DNA from: Rostrohypoxylon terebratum
Taxonomy: Eukaryota; Ascomycota; Sordariomycetes; Xylariales; Hypoxylaceae
Direction of reading: 5' to 3'
Length of the DNA: 64,000 nt
NCBI GenBank assembly: GCA_022497145.1
Contig: MU385856.1
Span: 868,001-932,000 of the forward strand
A model generated the notes under the pieces. That model ran no database searches, had not been told where the DNA came from, and worked only from the letters and a program-made list of their open reading frames with translations. Shown in pieces: positions 50,546-62,454 of the stretch (position 1 is its first letter; every line of letters begins with the position of its first letter). Made by a program: the position numbers and the translations under genes.

Positions 50546-53500
50546 TTATCGTCTCGCCTTCCCGTCCGCTTCGGCGTCAAGATCACGCTCTACCATCTCG
50601 ATAGAACTCAAGCTCGGAAACCTCTTAGTGAAGTCCTGTATGTAATCTTCCTTCTCTTTGAAGCTCATATCTAGGATCGGACGTCCGGGAAGCCCCACGC
50701 CGGCAAGATGCTCGGAAGAGCTACGCTGAGCGGGACCCGCAGTCCTCCCTTTCGGCGGTGATCTGGCACGGCCCCCACCTCCTGTTGGTAGCTTGTTGAG
50801 ATGTGTGGGCTTGGGTGGCAGTGTCGGTTTATTCGGCGAACTCGGATCGGCGGGGGCGCGACCTCTCGGAACCTCGACCGAAGTGGAGACCGGTTTGAGC
50901 GGAGGAGCATTTCCACGTCCACCGGTGATTAGCTTCTTGGGGACTTCGGGAACTTGTTTCTCTGGGCGACTTTTCGCCGCTGCGGCATCTGAGAATTTGC
51001 CGTAGCCGGTCGCCGTGCGCTGGACCTGCTGCGAGGACTTCTGGGACTCGTCCAGCAGGTTCTGCACGCGGTTTTGTATGCTTACGGCACGTGATACGCC
51101 ACCAATGCTTTTGGGTAGTGGGGCTGCTGAATCCCCGGCGTCTCGTGCTGCCATTCGTTGTTTGTACTCGGCTGCTGCCGCTTCTACCCGCCTTTCTTCT
51201 TCGGCTAGAGCTTGTGCTTCGAGCTCTCGTCGCATCTCAGGTGTCATTTCCGGCTCTCCGAGTGCGTGGCCGTCGTCACTACGACCATCTGTTGCCTCGG
51301 ATCCTGCAATAGGAGTTAAATCGTGACGCTCCATATCCTTGAGAGGAGATGGTGTTCGTCCGCCTGAAGCCGAAGGATTGCCTTCGAACCGTTTGAAAGC
51401 ATCTCCAAACCTCCCAGCGAGGATATTCTTGGTGCCAGACAAGGAAGTGATACTAGCGCGCTTCCCATGCTGCTTGATACCCTTATCCTTCTTCTTTCCA
51501 TCCGGGTCCTCCATCGATCGGAGGAAGTCTACATTTGACTCTATCGCCGTGTCGTCTTGAGGCTCGAGCCTTGGTGACGAGGAATTTCCTCGTAATTTCG
51601 GCGAGAAGCCAGGGGAACGGAGTGGCCTAGGCGCAGCCTCACGCTCCCGGAGGTAGTCCATATCGGATTCAAGATACGTACTGGCAGGTCTAGGACGCCC
51701 TCCAATTGGCGGTTTGGATAGCGTTTCGAGCTGCTCGGCACTCGGTCGACCAGCTTCGAGTGAGGGCCGCGATGAAGATGTATGTCGGGCGTGTCCTTGC
51801 TGCTGTGGTGTCGAATCAAGCCGAGAAGTTGGCGTGAGTCGCAATGGATAGGTCAGCTCTGGTCGTTTTTGGCCAGTTCCAATAGACTCTTGCTGTCTAG
51901 GTAAGCTCGCTGTGCGGTGTTGATCCGCCGGAGGGAATCTGTGAATTGGGGGGTAATCTCGCATTTGTCTTTCGGGGGTAGGTGTACTGCTCGTCATCGT
52001 TCCGATCGATACCATGGACGGCCTTGCAGTATCTTGCGATGTCTGTGGCGGTGATGAAATAGCCTGAAGCTCAGGATTACTGGAGATTATAGCTGAGGCG
52101 CGGCTCATTTCTGCAGATTTAGGAGGAGCAGAGCCTGGCTTATTAGTAGATCCAGGAGGAGGAGATGTCCGTTGTATATCAGTCACGGCGTTTACCGACC
52201 TGATTCGGCTTAGATCTGCTGATTGTCTCTGGCCTGAGGTGGCTTGCCCCATCGTAGGCTGGGGCCTGGCAAAGGCATCATCCGCGAGCTGGTCGGTAAC
52301 ACGTTGGCTCAGTTGCGTTTGAGGATCCGCAGGGGATGTTGGATTATCGAAGTCAAATTTTGTGCCCTGATCATGTAGGAGAGAGAACTGATCGAGTGTG
52401 GGAAACCTTGATGATAATTCGTCTGCATCAAACTTCGAGCCCGTCTTAGAATCGAGCGCAGCGAATGGGTCGCCGTTCGTAACTCTCGCTGGGGATGGAC
52501 TCGGTTTTGGCGCTTGATTTGGAGTAGACTGGCTTGGAGCGGACTGACTAGCAGCAGATGGCCTTCCACGCCTCATAGGCGTAACCTCTGGTATTGCCTG
52601 CGTTTGGGGTTGCTGCGGTGGAGAATATACCGCACCTATACCCGGAGTGCCCCTGCTATCTTTACTTGACGACGGTTGATCTCTTCTTGTCCCAGACGAG
52701 GATTTTCCAGAATAAATCTAGAATACATTAGTCGGGTATTATCTAGAGTGGGAACTATAACGCACATCATGTATTGGTACATCAATACCCTGCATCAAGC
52801 AGCTTTCTCGGAGAACCTGGTAAATGGTTGGTCGAGACCGTAAATCTTCCTTTAACATAGATGCTTTGCAACCAATTAGTACAGGAACCGGGGTATGGTA
52901 TCAGAGATTATGACGACGTACCAATGAGCTGTTTTAGTCTGTCTGAAAAGGGCGGGTAGCTAGGGAACCTAAAGCTTGCGTTTAGAATAGCAAGTTGTCC
53001 CTGTTCCTCAAATGGTGTAGTATAGTAGCAGAGCTTATAAAGAAGCACACCAAGTGCCCAGATATCTGACTTCTCGTCTATGGGTTGTTTTCGGTATACG
53101 TCGATCATCTCCGGGCTTCTATATTGTAATGTAGTGTGTCTTTGGACATCTTCATCCACCAAGCGACATTCCACGACTGTTTGAGGCGCGGCTCTTGGCG
53201 GTGCTGCCGAACCAAAGTCGCACAGCTTAAATTTCCTTCGATTTCCGTGCATCGTAATTAGGACGTTCTCGACTTTCAAATCTCGGTGTAGCAGTGGCGG
53301 CTTAAGGTAATGCATGCAAGCAACACCTTCCGCTACATCGGAGAAGATATTTAAAATTTCGGGTTCGGTGAGACGATGTTGTAGCCGGGTATTCATGAAG
53401 TCGATTAGCCCTCCACCATTGCAATATTCCATAAGCAGGAAAACCTCATATCCACCACCATTCAGCTCTGATGCGTGGGAATCGATGTATGTGACAATTG

Positions 53501-53855
53501 TCTTGTGTCCTTTGAGTCGTTTCATTGTCTCAACCTCTGTCCTCATCCCACGGAGAGTCTCCCTGTCCGGTACGGCGACTCTCTTCAGCACGGCTTGGTC
53601 AGTTCCATTGACGGGCTGCGGCATCTTCACCAGGTATACGTGTGCAAATCCACCCTCGGATAAGTATTTTTGTATGACTACTCTGTGGTTTCCGACCTGT
53701 ATCTTGGTGCCCGGAGCGAAGGTGCCAGCAGGGGCTGGTGGTCCTTGTAAGGGGATCTGGCCGTGCTGGCCGTGCATCTGCATTGGCACACCGTAAGCGG
53801 CCTGCTGGCCATGGCGAGGAGCGGCCATTGGCATGGTATTTCCATATGAAGCCAT
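50546..53855 (-). CDS. NAK-family Ser/Thr kinase, Ark1/Prk1/Akl1 type
   Basis: Actin-regulating/AP2-associated kinase that in yeast phosphorylates endocytic coat proteins (Pan1, Sla1 type targets) at cortical actin patches. Exons: 53855-52922, 52863-52766 and 52717-50546, phase-perfect; 1067 aa. A Gln/Gly/Pro-rich N-tail (1-50) is followed by the kinase domain at about 55-340: glycine loop LSEGGFAHVYLV (65-76), Lys91 in AVLKRV, HRD at 190-192, DFG at 213-215, PEMIDVY, and DIWALGVLLYKLCYYTTPFEEQG typical of NAK kinases. The ending RSRPTIYQVLRESCLMQG comes from the 98-nt exon 2. The remaining 700 residues are low-complexity Ser/Pro-rich with PPKP/PPKG stretches able to bind SH3 domains, as in Ark1/Prk1, and a conserved end FTKRFPSLSSIEMVERDL. 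All catalytic residues are present. Confidence 0.92.
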
Positions 53856-54956
53856 GATATCGGATCGAAATAGAGTCTTGTCTTGTATCGTTGGGAGGAA
53901 TAGGGCGAGGGCGAGGGCGGGAGTCGGTAAGGGTTGGTACTGACACGATCGGGGGACGGGTTACGGATAGGGCATGGAGGCAGACAGGGTGCGCCTTGCA
54001 GCTATAATTGACGCATATCAGATACAGAGACAGGACGAGCCAAGATTGGAGAATATAGGCGAATCTATTCAAATAAAATGCGCCAGAGGGCGATGTGTTG
54101 AACGTCTTGAGCGCCTTTGGTGTTTCCTAGTTCCCTAGTTTCCTAGGCTTCTTTTCTATGTATGTATGTTGTATGTATGTACAATTACTGGAATACAATA
54201 ACCTACGGATTAAAGGTGGTGGAACTTGTAGGGGTTAGCGGGTTTACTAAGTTTACAGCTGTACTAATATTAACGGTAAAGACAAATGGTCCAACTACCT
54301 AGTGCAATGGCCCCCCGGGGACTAACTGGACCACTGGACGTAGGGAAGGCGGTCATTTGTCCCGTCTATGTCCCGTCTGGTTAGTGTGTCCATTTGTTTC
54401 GTAACAGCCCGTGCCACCTGTAATCTTCCCCACTAGATCCCCTAATAACCCTGGACGTGTACTTCACACTACACGCCTTTACCTGCATAACCCCTCTTGA
54501 AGTAGTAGTGAGGGGGCTAAGTTTAGAAACCTTGCCTATTTAGGTTTAGTCAGTAAAGGCATAGCCAGCATTACCTCATCGCTACTAGGCAGCTAGGCAG
54601 CTAGGTAGGACCTAGGTAAGCACCGAACAATTCATGTAGGTACAATACATCTGTACATACTACAAACCCTCAAATGCATGCATGTACCTATATATGTACA
54701 ATATAAACAGTAAGATCCTGCCAGGCAAAACATTTCATGGTTTCTCATAACGTAGGAAGACGCGACAAGTATTCATCATACGCGTTTACACGATACGAGT
54801 AACCCGAGTCTTCACCCCCAAAGCGTGTTACGCCCGAAAGACAATACCGATGACGCCGCGTGATGCCAACAAATCTTTGATCTAGTAGTATACAATAGTC
54901 ATTCATAGGTAGGCATGATTTTTGAATCAATTTCTCTACCATAACGCCTTGTACAC
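53856..54956. other. Intergenic, kinase promoter / exchanger 3' side
   Basis: 1.1 kb between two minus-strand genes. Repeated TATGTATG/TAGGTA words occur at 54155-54180 and 54585-54640. No gene seen. Confidence 0.5.
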
Positions 54957-57248
54957 TTAATCCGATCCGGAGCCTCCTTCTCCATTACCCCGTCTATCAC
55001 TAGGGCCACCATTGCCTGCGTCGAGGAGAAGCTTAGGCTTGATATAATCCTCATCGAGCTGCCTAAATAATGCCTGAGGATCCTGAGCAGTGAGCAGCTG
55101 CTTGATCGCCGCCCTGGCAGATACGGGCATTGCATCTCGGTGACCCGAGGTTGGGTATGAAAATACTCCTTCCTCGTCCTCCGTCGCGCTAGGCGTGAGG
55201 ATAGGACTGGACCTATTCCGTGCTGCTTTGCGGGCTGGAGGCGGGAGATCTGATGTATCGATATCGCTACCAAGGTCCGAATCCGTCACACTGTCATTGC
55301 GACCTAGGAGATCTGCTCGTTCAACCTCATCGCCTGCTTGGCGAGAGCCTTTACGACTCGAGCTTGTGGCGCGCGACGTTGGGAAGGACGGTGAGCGGTG
55401 TCCTGATACATAACTTCCACGTTCTGGCTCTGCGGCTGGCCGAGTTCTCCCGGAATCCACACGGTCAAGGCGCACCGACCCATTTCTTTGCCTAGGGTTG
55501 TACCCAATTCCGGTTCCAGACCGCTTATAATAAGAGCCCCCTGGAGCCGCTTCGATGTCGAATTCATCGTCACTGTCAACCTCTTCCACAACCCCTGTCC
55601 TGATGCCCAATATCTCCAGCATTCGTGCCGTGGTGCCGCCAAAGATAATCACCGTCAGTACCACCACCACAAGCACAGTAGCCTTTAGAGCATAGGAATT
55701 CTTTCCGGTCAAAAGAGCAGCCAACGCCACACCGACGGCACCCCGCAATCCGGCCCAAAACAACATAGCTTGGTAGCTATAAGGTAACTCGTCATTAACC
55801 TCCTTGCCTCGACGTCTCGCTCGATAGTGAATAAACCAATTGATGGCTTTCGACAGTGGGAACACAGCAACCCATCGTGCAGCACAGACCGCAATAATGG
55901 TGACAATGATTAGAGGAGGTTGGAACTGGAGGTCGTTATCTGTGAATAACGATAATCCCAAATAGATGAATATGAAGTTTTCGGATAGCTGGGCCAAGAT
56001 CTGGAAAAAGTATTTGGTGCTGAGCTGTGTTCGTCGCGACATGTTGAAGTAGGCATAATGTTTGAGTGTGATACCACAGAACAGCAAAGAAACAATACCT
56101 ATTCTCCGTTAGTCATTTCAACAACAAGCTGCAATGCCACTATATGGATACGTACCTGACATTTTCAAACCTTGGGAGAAAAAGTAGCTTGCATATGCGA
56201 TCAACACAATCAAACAAGTTTCAATCTGAGGATACCTTCTGATATACGTAAATTTGAGAGCGAGGGCCGTGCCAACGCCAACCAGAACACCGATGAGTAA
56301 ACTGCCAAAGAAGATGAGCAAGAAAATGCCCACACCTTCGAAAAAGCTGAATACTCCATATGCCCCCGCAGAATCGCTCTTGTACTTTTGCGCGGTCTCG
56401 AAGATGACGATTGCGATGGCATCGTTTAGAATGGACTCGCCAAAGATAACGGTGTATAATTTCGGATCTACCTTGTAGGTGTTGAAGATAGCTAAGATAG
56501 TGACGGGGTCGGTGGCCGATAAGGTTGCGCCAACCGATATAGCGTCGACGAAAGTCATTTCTAGACCTTCGAGGGGTATTCGAGTGTATAGCCATAGTAA
56601 TAGGCCTATGACCACGGCGGATAAGAATGTGCCAGCGAAGGCAAAAGTCAATATAGTGCCGATATTTCGAAAGAAGTTGGCTTGATGTAATTCGTATCCC
56701 GAGTTGAGAATAATGGGAGGTAGCAGTAGATTGAAGAAAATCTGGTAATCGAAACTGACGAGTTGTCGAATAGAGTGACCAGTGCTTACTCTGAGAATCA
56801 AACCTACGGTCATACCTGATCGTGACTATTAGTTTATCGTCTTCTAGTATATTCGTGAATAGGTGTGTGCGACGAACCAGCAAAAATAGAAATCACTGTT
56901 TCATGGACGGCTTGGACCTTTTTCTGTTGCAGCATATAGCTTGTGAAGAAGGCAATGATGAGAAGCATGATAGATATGAATAACGCCCATGATGCGAGTA
57001 TTTCCTTCTGTCCCGAGTCGGCTTCTGTCATGAATTTGTCAGATCAGGCTGATAGGTGAAGCAGACCGGAGCCGCGCAATCAGGAAAAGGTAATTCAATC
57101 ATACCATCGGGATCTGTCTCTTCGTCTGCTCGTCCTGTGATATATCACTCAATTAGCGATTCTGTAACTAAAGGCAATGCAATATGTTTTGGGTTTCGAT
57201 TGACGTACGGACGAGCTCGACAACGGAGCTAGCGATTTCTGTCAACAT
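54957..57248 (-). CDS. Endosomal/vacuolar Na+(K+)/H+ exchanger, Nhx1-like
   Basis: CPA1-type cation/proton antiporter like yeast Nhx1, which alkalinises late endosomes and vacuoles and sequesters Na+/K+. Five exons: 57248-57209, 57134-57105 (30 nt), 57024-56878, 56815-56156 and 56098-54957; predicted 672 aa. TM helices begin near residue 32. The amiloride-site motif FFNLLLPPII lies near residue 97, SATDPVT near 170, and the transport pair in FGESILNDA near 197-205. A later block is LFWAGLRGAVGVALA. The last 200 residues form a Ser/Arg/Asp-rich cytoplasmic tail. The third intron (56816-56877) uses donor gttcgt. The start ATG at 57248 gives MLTEIASSVVELV; the frame is open further upstream, but no better ATG is in a good position. 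Divergent from the sugar symporter. Confidence 0.9.
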
Positions 57249-58639
57249 TATCGCGGCGACCGGTGGCGACGGCCTCAAGTCGGAGACGAATGCTTCGGCA
57301 AGACGCAGGCCTTTTGCTCCAGACTGAGCAGAGTAATTCTGGCGTGTGGACGCATCAACTATGAAAAGTTGAGAACGATCGCCGTGGTGATGAGAATGGT
57401 AAAGGTGGTCGGTTTTAGGTACTGCTTTGTGCGCTTGTTCAGTTCGAGAAGTTGAAATCGACAACTTGCACTTTTTTGCTCTTCCTGGAAGCTGATTGCG
57501 CCGCGCACCGCGGGATCCCAGAGGGCACCTGTATTACCTGTGGGTCATTTAGCAAACCAATCAGTTACGTAGCTGAAACTCATTATAACAATATTTATCT
57601 ATCGTTTCTGTATCTTGCATGTAAGAGTAAATAGTTGATTAGCAAGGTCATCCTTTCTCGATGTTACTGTACGACGTACTAGGTATGGTAGGTACTCCAA
57701 CATTTTTGAAGCAGCCTAGCTGGTAACTTGAAAAGCACGATTATTACCCCACGAACAGTTTCGATCCAAACTGTCAGGAACGATCCACAGTTCTGCAACT
57801 TTAACTTTGTGAGAAGGCTATCTTTCATGGGAAAGAATAAAGCGGAAGGGACGTTCACATTTAATTCATACAACTTCCAAGCTTGTTACACTTATGTATA
57901 TGAATTCACAACTCACCGTATTCATTTTGTATTTCCGTCAAATTAATCAATCCTGCAACTTTGAAGATACTGATCTCCACATCAGTACATCCATCACACC
58001 CAGAAATCGGGAATCGGAAGTCTCTCCATAATACCGATCTATTCCTATTGCGTCCCTTGCGTCTCAGGCTGGCTGATGTCATAACAACTAAAAGGCCAAT
58101 CCACGATAATCAGCTCCCAACTGGTTTCTTAGCCTCAACTTTTCCTAGGTCATGCGGAGTCGAACGAGCGTCCCAATGATCTCTTAGTAAAAGATATTGC
58201 CTACTACCTTGGTAGCATCCAGCTCATCCCTCGCGACTCGATCTTGACCAATTACGACGCGCCACCAGTCTACCTGTCTACCTGTGTCTCGGTCTCGTGG
58301 TATCATCTAGAGCCCGCCTAGGCCCGTGTGACAACTTGTGCTCCGAGCTCCCTCCAACTAGTGGTCAAGACGGCTAAACTCCTCCGACCCTAGTCTGCCG
58401 AACTCTCTAAACTCTTTATATTAAACCCTTAACTCGAGACATAGACATAAACATATAGGGCAATTCAGTATTGACGACGAGGATACCAACGACAATTGTT
58501 TCTATATCTCTGGGTTCATTCCCATCGATCTCGACAAACTCCGGACCTCCGTACCCAGACATTTCCTCGCTCGACATCGCGCTTGACATCGCACTAGGTA
58601 CCAACAAAGCCTAGTCGCGAAAGCGGTATCGTCCAATCG
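57249..58639. promoter_or_regulatory. Divergent promoter region, exchanger / sugar symporter
   Basis: 1.4 kb between two divergent starts. The frame to the left of the exchanger start stays open to about 57464 but lacks conserved sequence. No specific binding site can be assigned and no separate gene is supported. Confidence 0.5.
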
Positions 58640-60643
58640 ATGACCTCGTCATTGTCGAGCTCCCCGTCCTCGGACCATAAATCTTCGTCGAATCGCAATC
58701 ATGACCCATCTTCGAAACTGGACAACAATGCGGATCTCACGTGGTCGGAAAGCACAATAAGAGTCAATGCTCATGAGGCTGCCGGCCTAGATAGACTCAA
58801 TGAGAATTCACCTCTCCTGTCCCCTAGCGGGGCCGAAGAGGGTTTCCCACATGAGGAGCACTCGACACACGCAGAAGATGAGTTCCAAAAAACTAAGAGC
58901 ATCTGGTACCTCCTACTCCTGACCTTGAGTCTTGGAGGATTGCAAGTCGCTTGGGCAGTAGAGCTATCCAATGGCACTCCGTATCTCTTGTCTCTTGGTC
59001 TCAGCAAGTCGCTCATGGCTCTTGTGTGGGTAGCAGGTCCCCTCACAGGGACTCTAGTTCAGCCATATATTGGTATGCTCAGCGACAACTGCAGAGTGTC
59101 TTGGGGAAAACGCAAGCCTTTTATGCTAGGTGGTGCTGCCGCCACGTCGCTGGCTTACATGTTTCTTGCTTGGATTAGAGAGATCATTGGGGGTTTCTTG
59201 AGCATATTCGGTGCCGATCCAGAGTCTCATGGAGTAAAAATCACCATCATCGTTGTCGCTGTCATCTGGATCTATGTGCTAGATATTGCTGTTAACACGG
59301 TACAAGCTTCCATCCGAGCCTTCATCGTCGATTGTGCGCCATCTCATCAACAGGAAGCCGCGAATTCTATGGCTAGTAGGATGGTCGGCGTTGGGAATAT
59401 CATTGGTTATATCGCTGGTGGAATTAATCTGCCAAAATACCTTTGGTTTTTTGGAGGCAGCCAATTCAAGGACCTCTGTGCGATAGCGAGCATTTTCCTC
59501 TGCTCCACAATCTTGTTAAGCACAGCACTCATCCCCGAACGGAATCCCAAACTCAGTCCGCGCCCCGCTACTGGTCAGCCTGGTATTTTGTCATTCTTTG
59601 TGAAGATCTTTGGCGCTATCAGAAGGCTCCCCCCACAGATAGCCAAAGTTTGCATCGTCCAAATTGCTGCATGGGTTGGGTTCTTCCCTATGCTCTTCTA
59701 TACGTCGTCCTATATTGGAGAAATTTATGTTCAGCCCTTCTTGGAAGAAAATCCCCACATGACTCCGGAAGAATTGGACGAGCTCTACGAGAGGGCGACC
59801 CGGGTAGGGACCTTTGCCCTATTAATATTCTCTATCACAAGTTTAGCAACAAACGTCCTACTACCATTCTTCATCGATCCAACGTATGACAACAGTCCCG
59901 TCGTCGGTAATGTCCACGGAGAAATCCACAGTTCTCTTTCGGACGGGAAAAGCTTCCTAGATCGCCTAGTCATCCCCGGGTTTACGTTGCGAAGGGCATG
60001 GCTGTTATCTGAACTACTTTTCGCTGTGGCGATGTTCTGCGCCGTCCTCGTTCGATCAGTTGAGGCCGCTACTTTCCTCATCGGTATTATCGGCATTACA
60101 TGGGCTTTAGCACTTTGGGCACCGTGGGCCATCATCAGCGCCGAAATAAGCCGCCGTGATATCTTGTATAAGGCTCGGAAGCAACAAATGAGATCTCTCG
60201 ACGATGATCAAGACCTGGATTCGGCCGACGGACATGAAGAGCGTTCGCATTTGAAGCCTGACGAAGACGCACCGGATCAAGCCGGCGTTATCCTCGGCAT
60301 CCATAATATGGCTATTGCCTCCCCACAGTTCATTGCTACTCTTGGTTCTAGCATCATCTTCCGAATATTCCAGAAGCCTAGAGGTGTCCCCGGCGACCAT
60401 AGCCTCGGTATTGTTCTTGCTTGCGGGGGTTTCTTTGCTATTATTGCCGCTTACTTCATTCACAAAATTAGCGACGAGATGCCCGATCCGGAGGTTGCCA
60501 TATACGCTGCAGAACAAGGCGACCCAATCAATTCCCGACCGAGTACATCACATAGCAAGAGGAGCATCGATCAATCTCGAGCCAGCCTAGATCGAGCGAC
60601 CGAGGCCCGAAGTGGAAGTTACAGTGCCGGATTGGAATACTGA
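58640..60643 (+). CDS. GPH/MFS sugar-H+ symporter, Sut1-like
   Basis: Disaccharide/proton symporter of the glycoside-pentoside-hexuronide/SUC family, like S. pombe Sut1 (maltose/sucrose uptake) and fungal alpha-glucoside transporters. Intronless, 667 aa. The first 90 residues are Ser/Asn-rich and cytoplasmic (ENSPLLSPSG motif), then TM1 starts at SIWYLLLLTLSLGGLQVAWAVELS, the N-terminal signature of the family. The loop 2-3 motif LSDNCRVSWGKRKPFMLGG is the R-x-G-R/K-R variant. Twelve hydrophobic segments can be placed, with a hydrophilic central loop before about residue 445 and a second loop (QMRSLDDDQD..DEDAPDQAGVILG) before the last two helices. The C-tail is Ser-rich (SRPSTSHSKRSIDQS). 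Substrate choice is uncertain. Confidence 0.88.
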   Translation: MTSSLSSSPSSDHKSSSNRNHDPSSKLDNNADLTWSESTIRVNAHEAAGLDRLNENSPLLSPSGAEEGFPHEEHSTHAEDEFQKTKSIWYLLLLTLSLGGLQVAWAVELSNGTPYLLSLGLSKSLMALVWVAGPLTGTLVQPYIGMLSDNCRVSWGKRKPFMLGGAAATSLAYMFLAWIREIIGGFLSIFGADPESHGVKITIIVVAVIWIYVLDIAVNTVQASIRAFIVDCAPSHQQEAANSMASRMVGVGNIIGYIAGGINLPKYLWFFGGSQFKDLCAIASIFLCSTILLSTALIPERNPKLSPRPATGQPGILSFFVKIFGAIRRLPPQIAKVCIVQIAAWVGFFPMLFYTSSYIGEIYVQPFLEENPHMTPEELDELYERATRVGTFALLIFSITSLATNVLLPFFIDPTYDNSPVVGNVHGEIHSSLSDGKSFLDRLVIPGFTLRRAWLLSELLFAVAMFCAVLVRSVEAATFLIGIIGITWALALWAPWAIISAEISRRDILYKARKQQMRSLDDDQDLDSADGHEERSHLKPDEDAPDQAGVILGIHNMAIASPQFIATLGSSIIFRIFQKPRGVPGDHSLGIVLACGGFFAIIAAYFIHKISDEMPDPEVAIYAAEQGDPINSRPSTSHSKRSIDQSRASLDRATEARSGSYSAGLEY

Positions 60644-61320
60644 ATACTTTGTCCGGTGGGTCATTACGTCGACCATGAGCACGATATCCATGTGAAGTTG
60701 AGCATCTTGTTTTTCTCTACCCATTCCACAATACCTAGTCAACGAGTAATGATGTGTACGTGTAGTTTGGGTTGGGTTTTAAGGATTAAATGTTTAGATG
60801 TCAATTGCCTGGAGCGCTGACAAGTGCCACTCGTCTATTGAGCTTCAGATCTGTACTCTAGTCCATGGAGTTGTTTGCAGACTACTAATAAATGACTTTC
60901 TAATATTAGAGTACAGTCTGCCTATATGAAAAAATCCCCACGGGGTATAGCGAGAAAGCAAGGCGGCTAGCATAGACTGCAATTCCCAATAGGCTAAATC
61001 CCATTCCAGGTTAATCCACTACGTCTAATATGATACGATCAACAAGGCAAGATCATCGGAGGCTCCTATCCGCATTCTATTGTAGAAAACATCTCGATTA
61101 CCCAAAACCACGGTCCGGGCTGCCATCTTTAGATTGAATCTAGCCCTTATCTTGACAGTCCCCTAATAAACTCTTAGCTCGTTTAAAATGGCGCAATGGA
61201 GGGTCGCGGATGTATTGACCTAGCAGATGTTTATATATCATCGAGTCCCAAGAATCAATGCCAGGTTCACCACTCCTTTCGCCCAACTCAACTATTACCC
61301 GCCAACCCAAATTCCCGACA
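60644..61320. other. Intergenic, GH131 upstream region
   Basis: 677 bp containing the symporter 3' UTR and the promoter of the GH131 gene. A possible TATA-like element ATATAT lies about 80 bp before the ATG (61230-61240). Nothing else seen. Confidence 0.5.
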
Positions 61321-62151
61321 ATGAAAGTCTCGCTTATCTCAACGCTGGCCACAGCCGTCAGCGCCGCAGTCTTATGGGACGGACGTTTCAACGACCTCAG
61401 CACGGCGGCAGACCTGAACAAGTGGTCGTGGTCGAACCAAGTCGGGCCATACCAGTACTACATCCATGGATCAGCCTCCGTCGAAAAATACATCAGCCTT
61501 TCTGCAGATTACAAGAACCCGGCCGACACGGTAGCGAAGCAAGGGGCTAAGTTCACGCTTGACAGCACGGCGTTTTGGAATGGCCAGAATATGCGACGTA
61601 TTGAATTGATCCCGCAGACTAAGGCCGCGATTAACAGCGGGAAGGTGTTTTACCATTTTAGCATCTCAAGGTCGGATACGAACGCCCCGTCGGTGAATAG
61701 GGAACACCAGATTTGCTTCTTCGAGAGCCATTTTACGGAGTTGAAGTATGGGTGGATCTCCGGGGAGAGCGGAACTTCGAACCCGAATTTGCAGTTGTAA
61801 GTATGGTTGCATATGGGCAGTGTGGGAGGTAATGACTAACTTTGTCTCAGTATGATCTCTCAAAACTCCAAATGGAAGACGGAATGGAAACCGAATGTAT
61901 GGCACAATGTGGCATTCGAAATCGATTTTAGCGCCAACACAGTCGGATTCTGGCACTCGGAGGGCGCCGACCCGCTGACGCAAGTCGTCGCTCCTGTTTC
62001 GGCGTCCACTTCGTCTAACGGTGCCGACTGGCATCTGGGTGTTCTTGAGTTACCGCGCTCCGGGTACTCCGACGGCGTAGAGGATTTCTATTTCTCAGGT
62101 GTTTACGTCGAGAGCGGACCTATCACTACTGCCATTGGCGGTCCCGGTTAG
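61321..62151 (+). CDS. Secreted glycoside hydrolase family 131 beta-glucanase
   Basis: Extracellular enzyme of GH131 (characterised members have exo-beta-1,3/1,6- and endo-beta-1,4-glucanase activity), acting on cell-wall or plant glucans. Exons 61321-61796 and 61851-62151, in phase through a 54-nt intron (gtaagt..ctaac..ctcag); 258 aa. A signal peptide of about 17 residues (MKVSLISTLATAVSAA) is followed by the mature start VLWDGRFNDLSTAADLNKWSWSNQVGPYQYYIHG, the family's most conserved block. NMRRIELIPQT and EHQICFFESHFTELKYGW follow, then NSKWKTEWKPNVWHNVAFEIDF, with no CBM or linker at the C-terminus. A second possible intron (62147-62200: gttagt, ctaac, ttttag) overlaps the stop codon; splicing it would end the protein GGPAA with a stop at 62208, so the real 3' boundary could be either. 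Confidence 0.88.
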
Positions 62152-62454
62152 TGGCCTCAATTGCTCTTATTTGTCTGGCAACTTAACTAACACTTTTTAG
62201 CGGCATGAATACAAATAGTATAATAGCGAATGAGGACACATTTGCATCAAGCGAGCTAATGGACGGGGTGAGGGTTTTGATTCTTGGAGCTAAGGTAATT
62301 CTGCCTTGTATATACGAACGACCCATCCAAATTTCCATTTCCTCACCCAGGTCATATCCAACAAATCATAAAGCACATGTCCAGTCGTAATCTCATTTTC
62401 CATTTCCTTGTAACTTCATTTTTCACATGCTCAATAACCCCGCCACCCCCTTCA
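62152..62454. other. Intergenic, convergent 3' ends
   Basis: About 300 bp between GH131 (+) and the small secreted protein gene (-), including the alternative last GH131 intron. No other feature. Confidence 0.5.

Noticed and set aside
57249..57464. N-terminal extension of the Na+/H+ exchanger by a longer open frame
   Set aside because: The extension lacks a convincing ATG and family-like sequence; the ATG at 57248 followed by a hydrophilic N-tail fits better.
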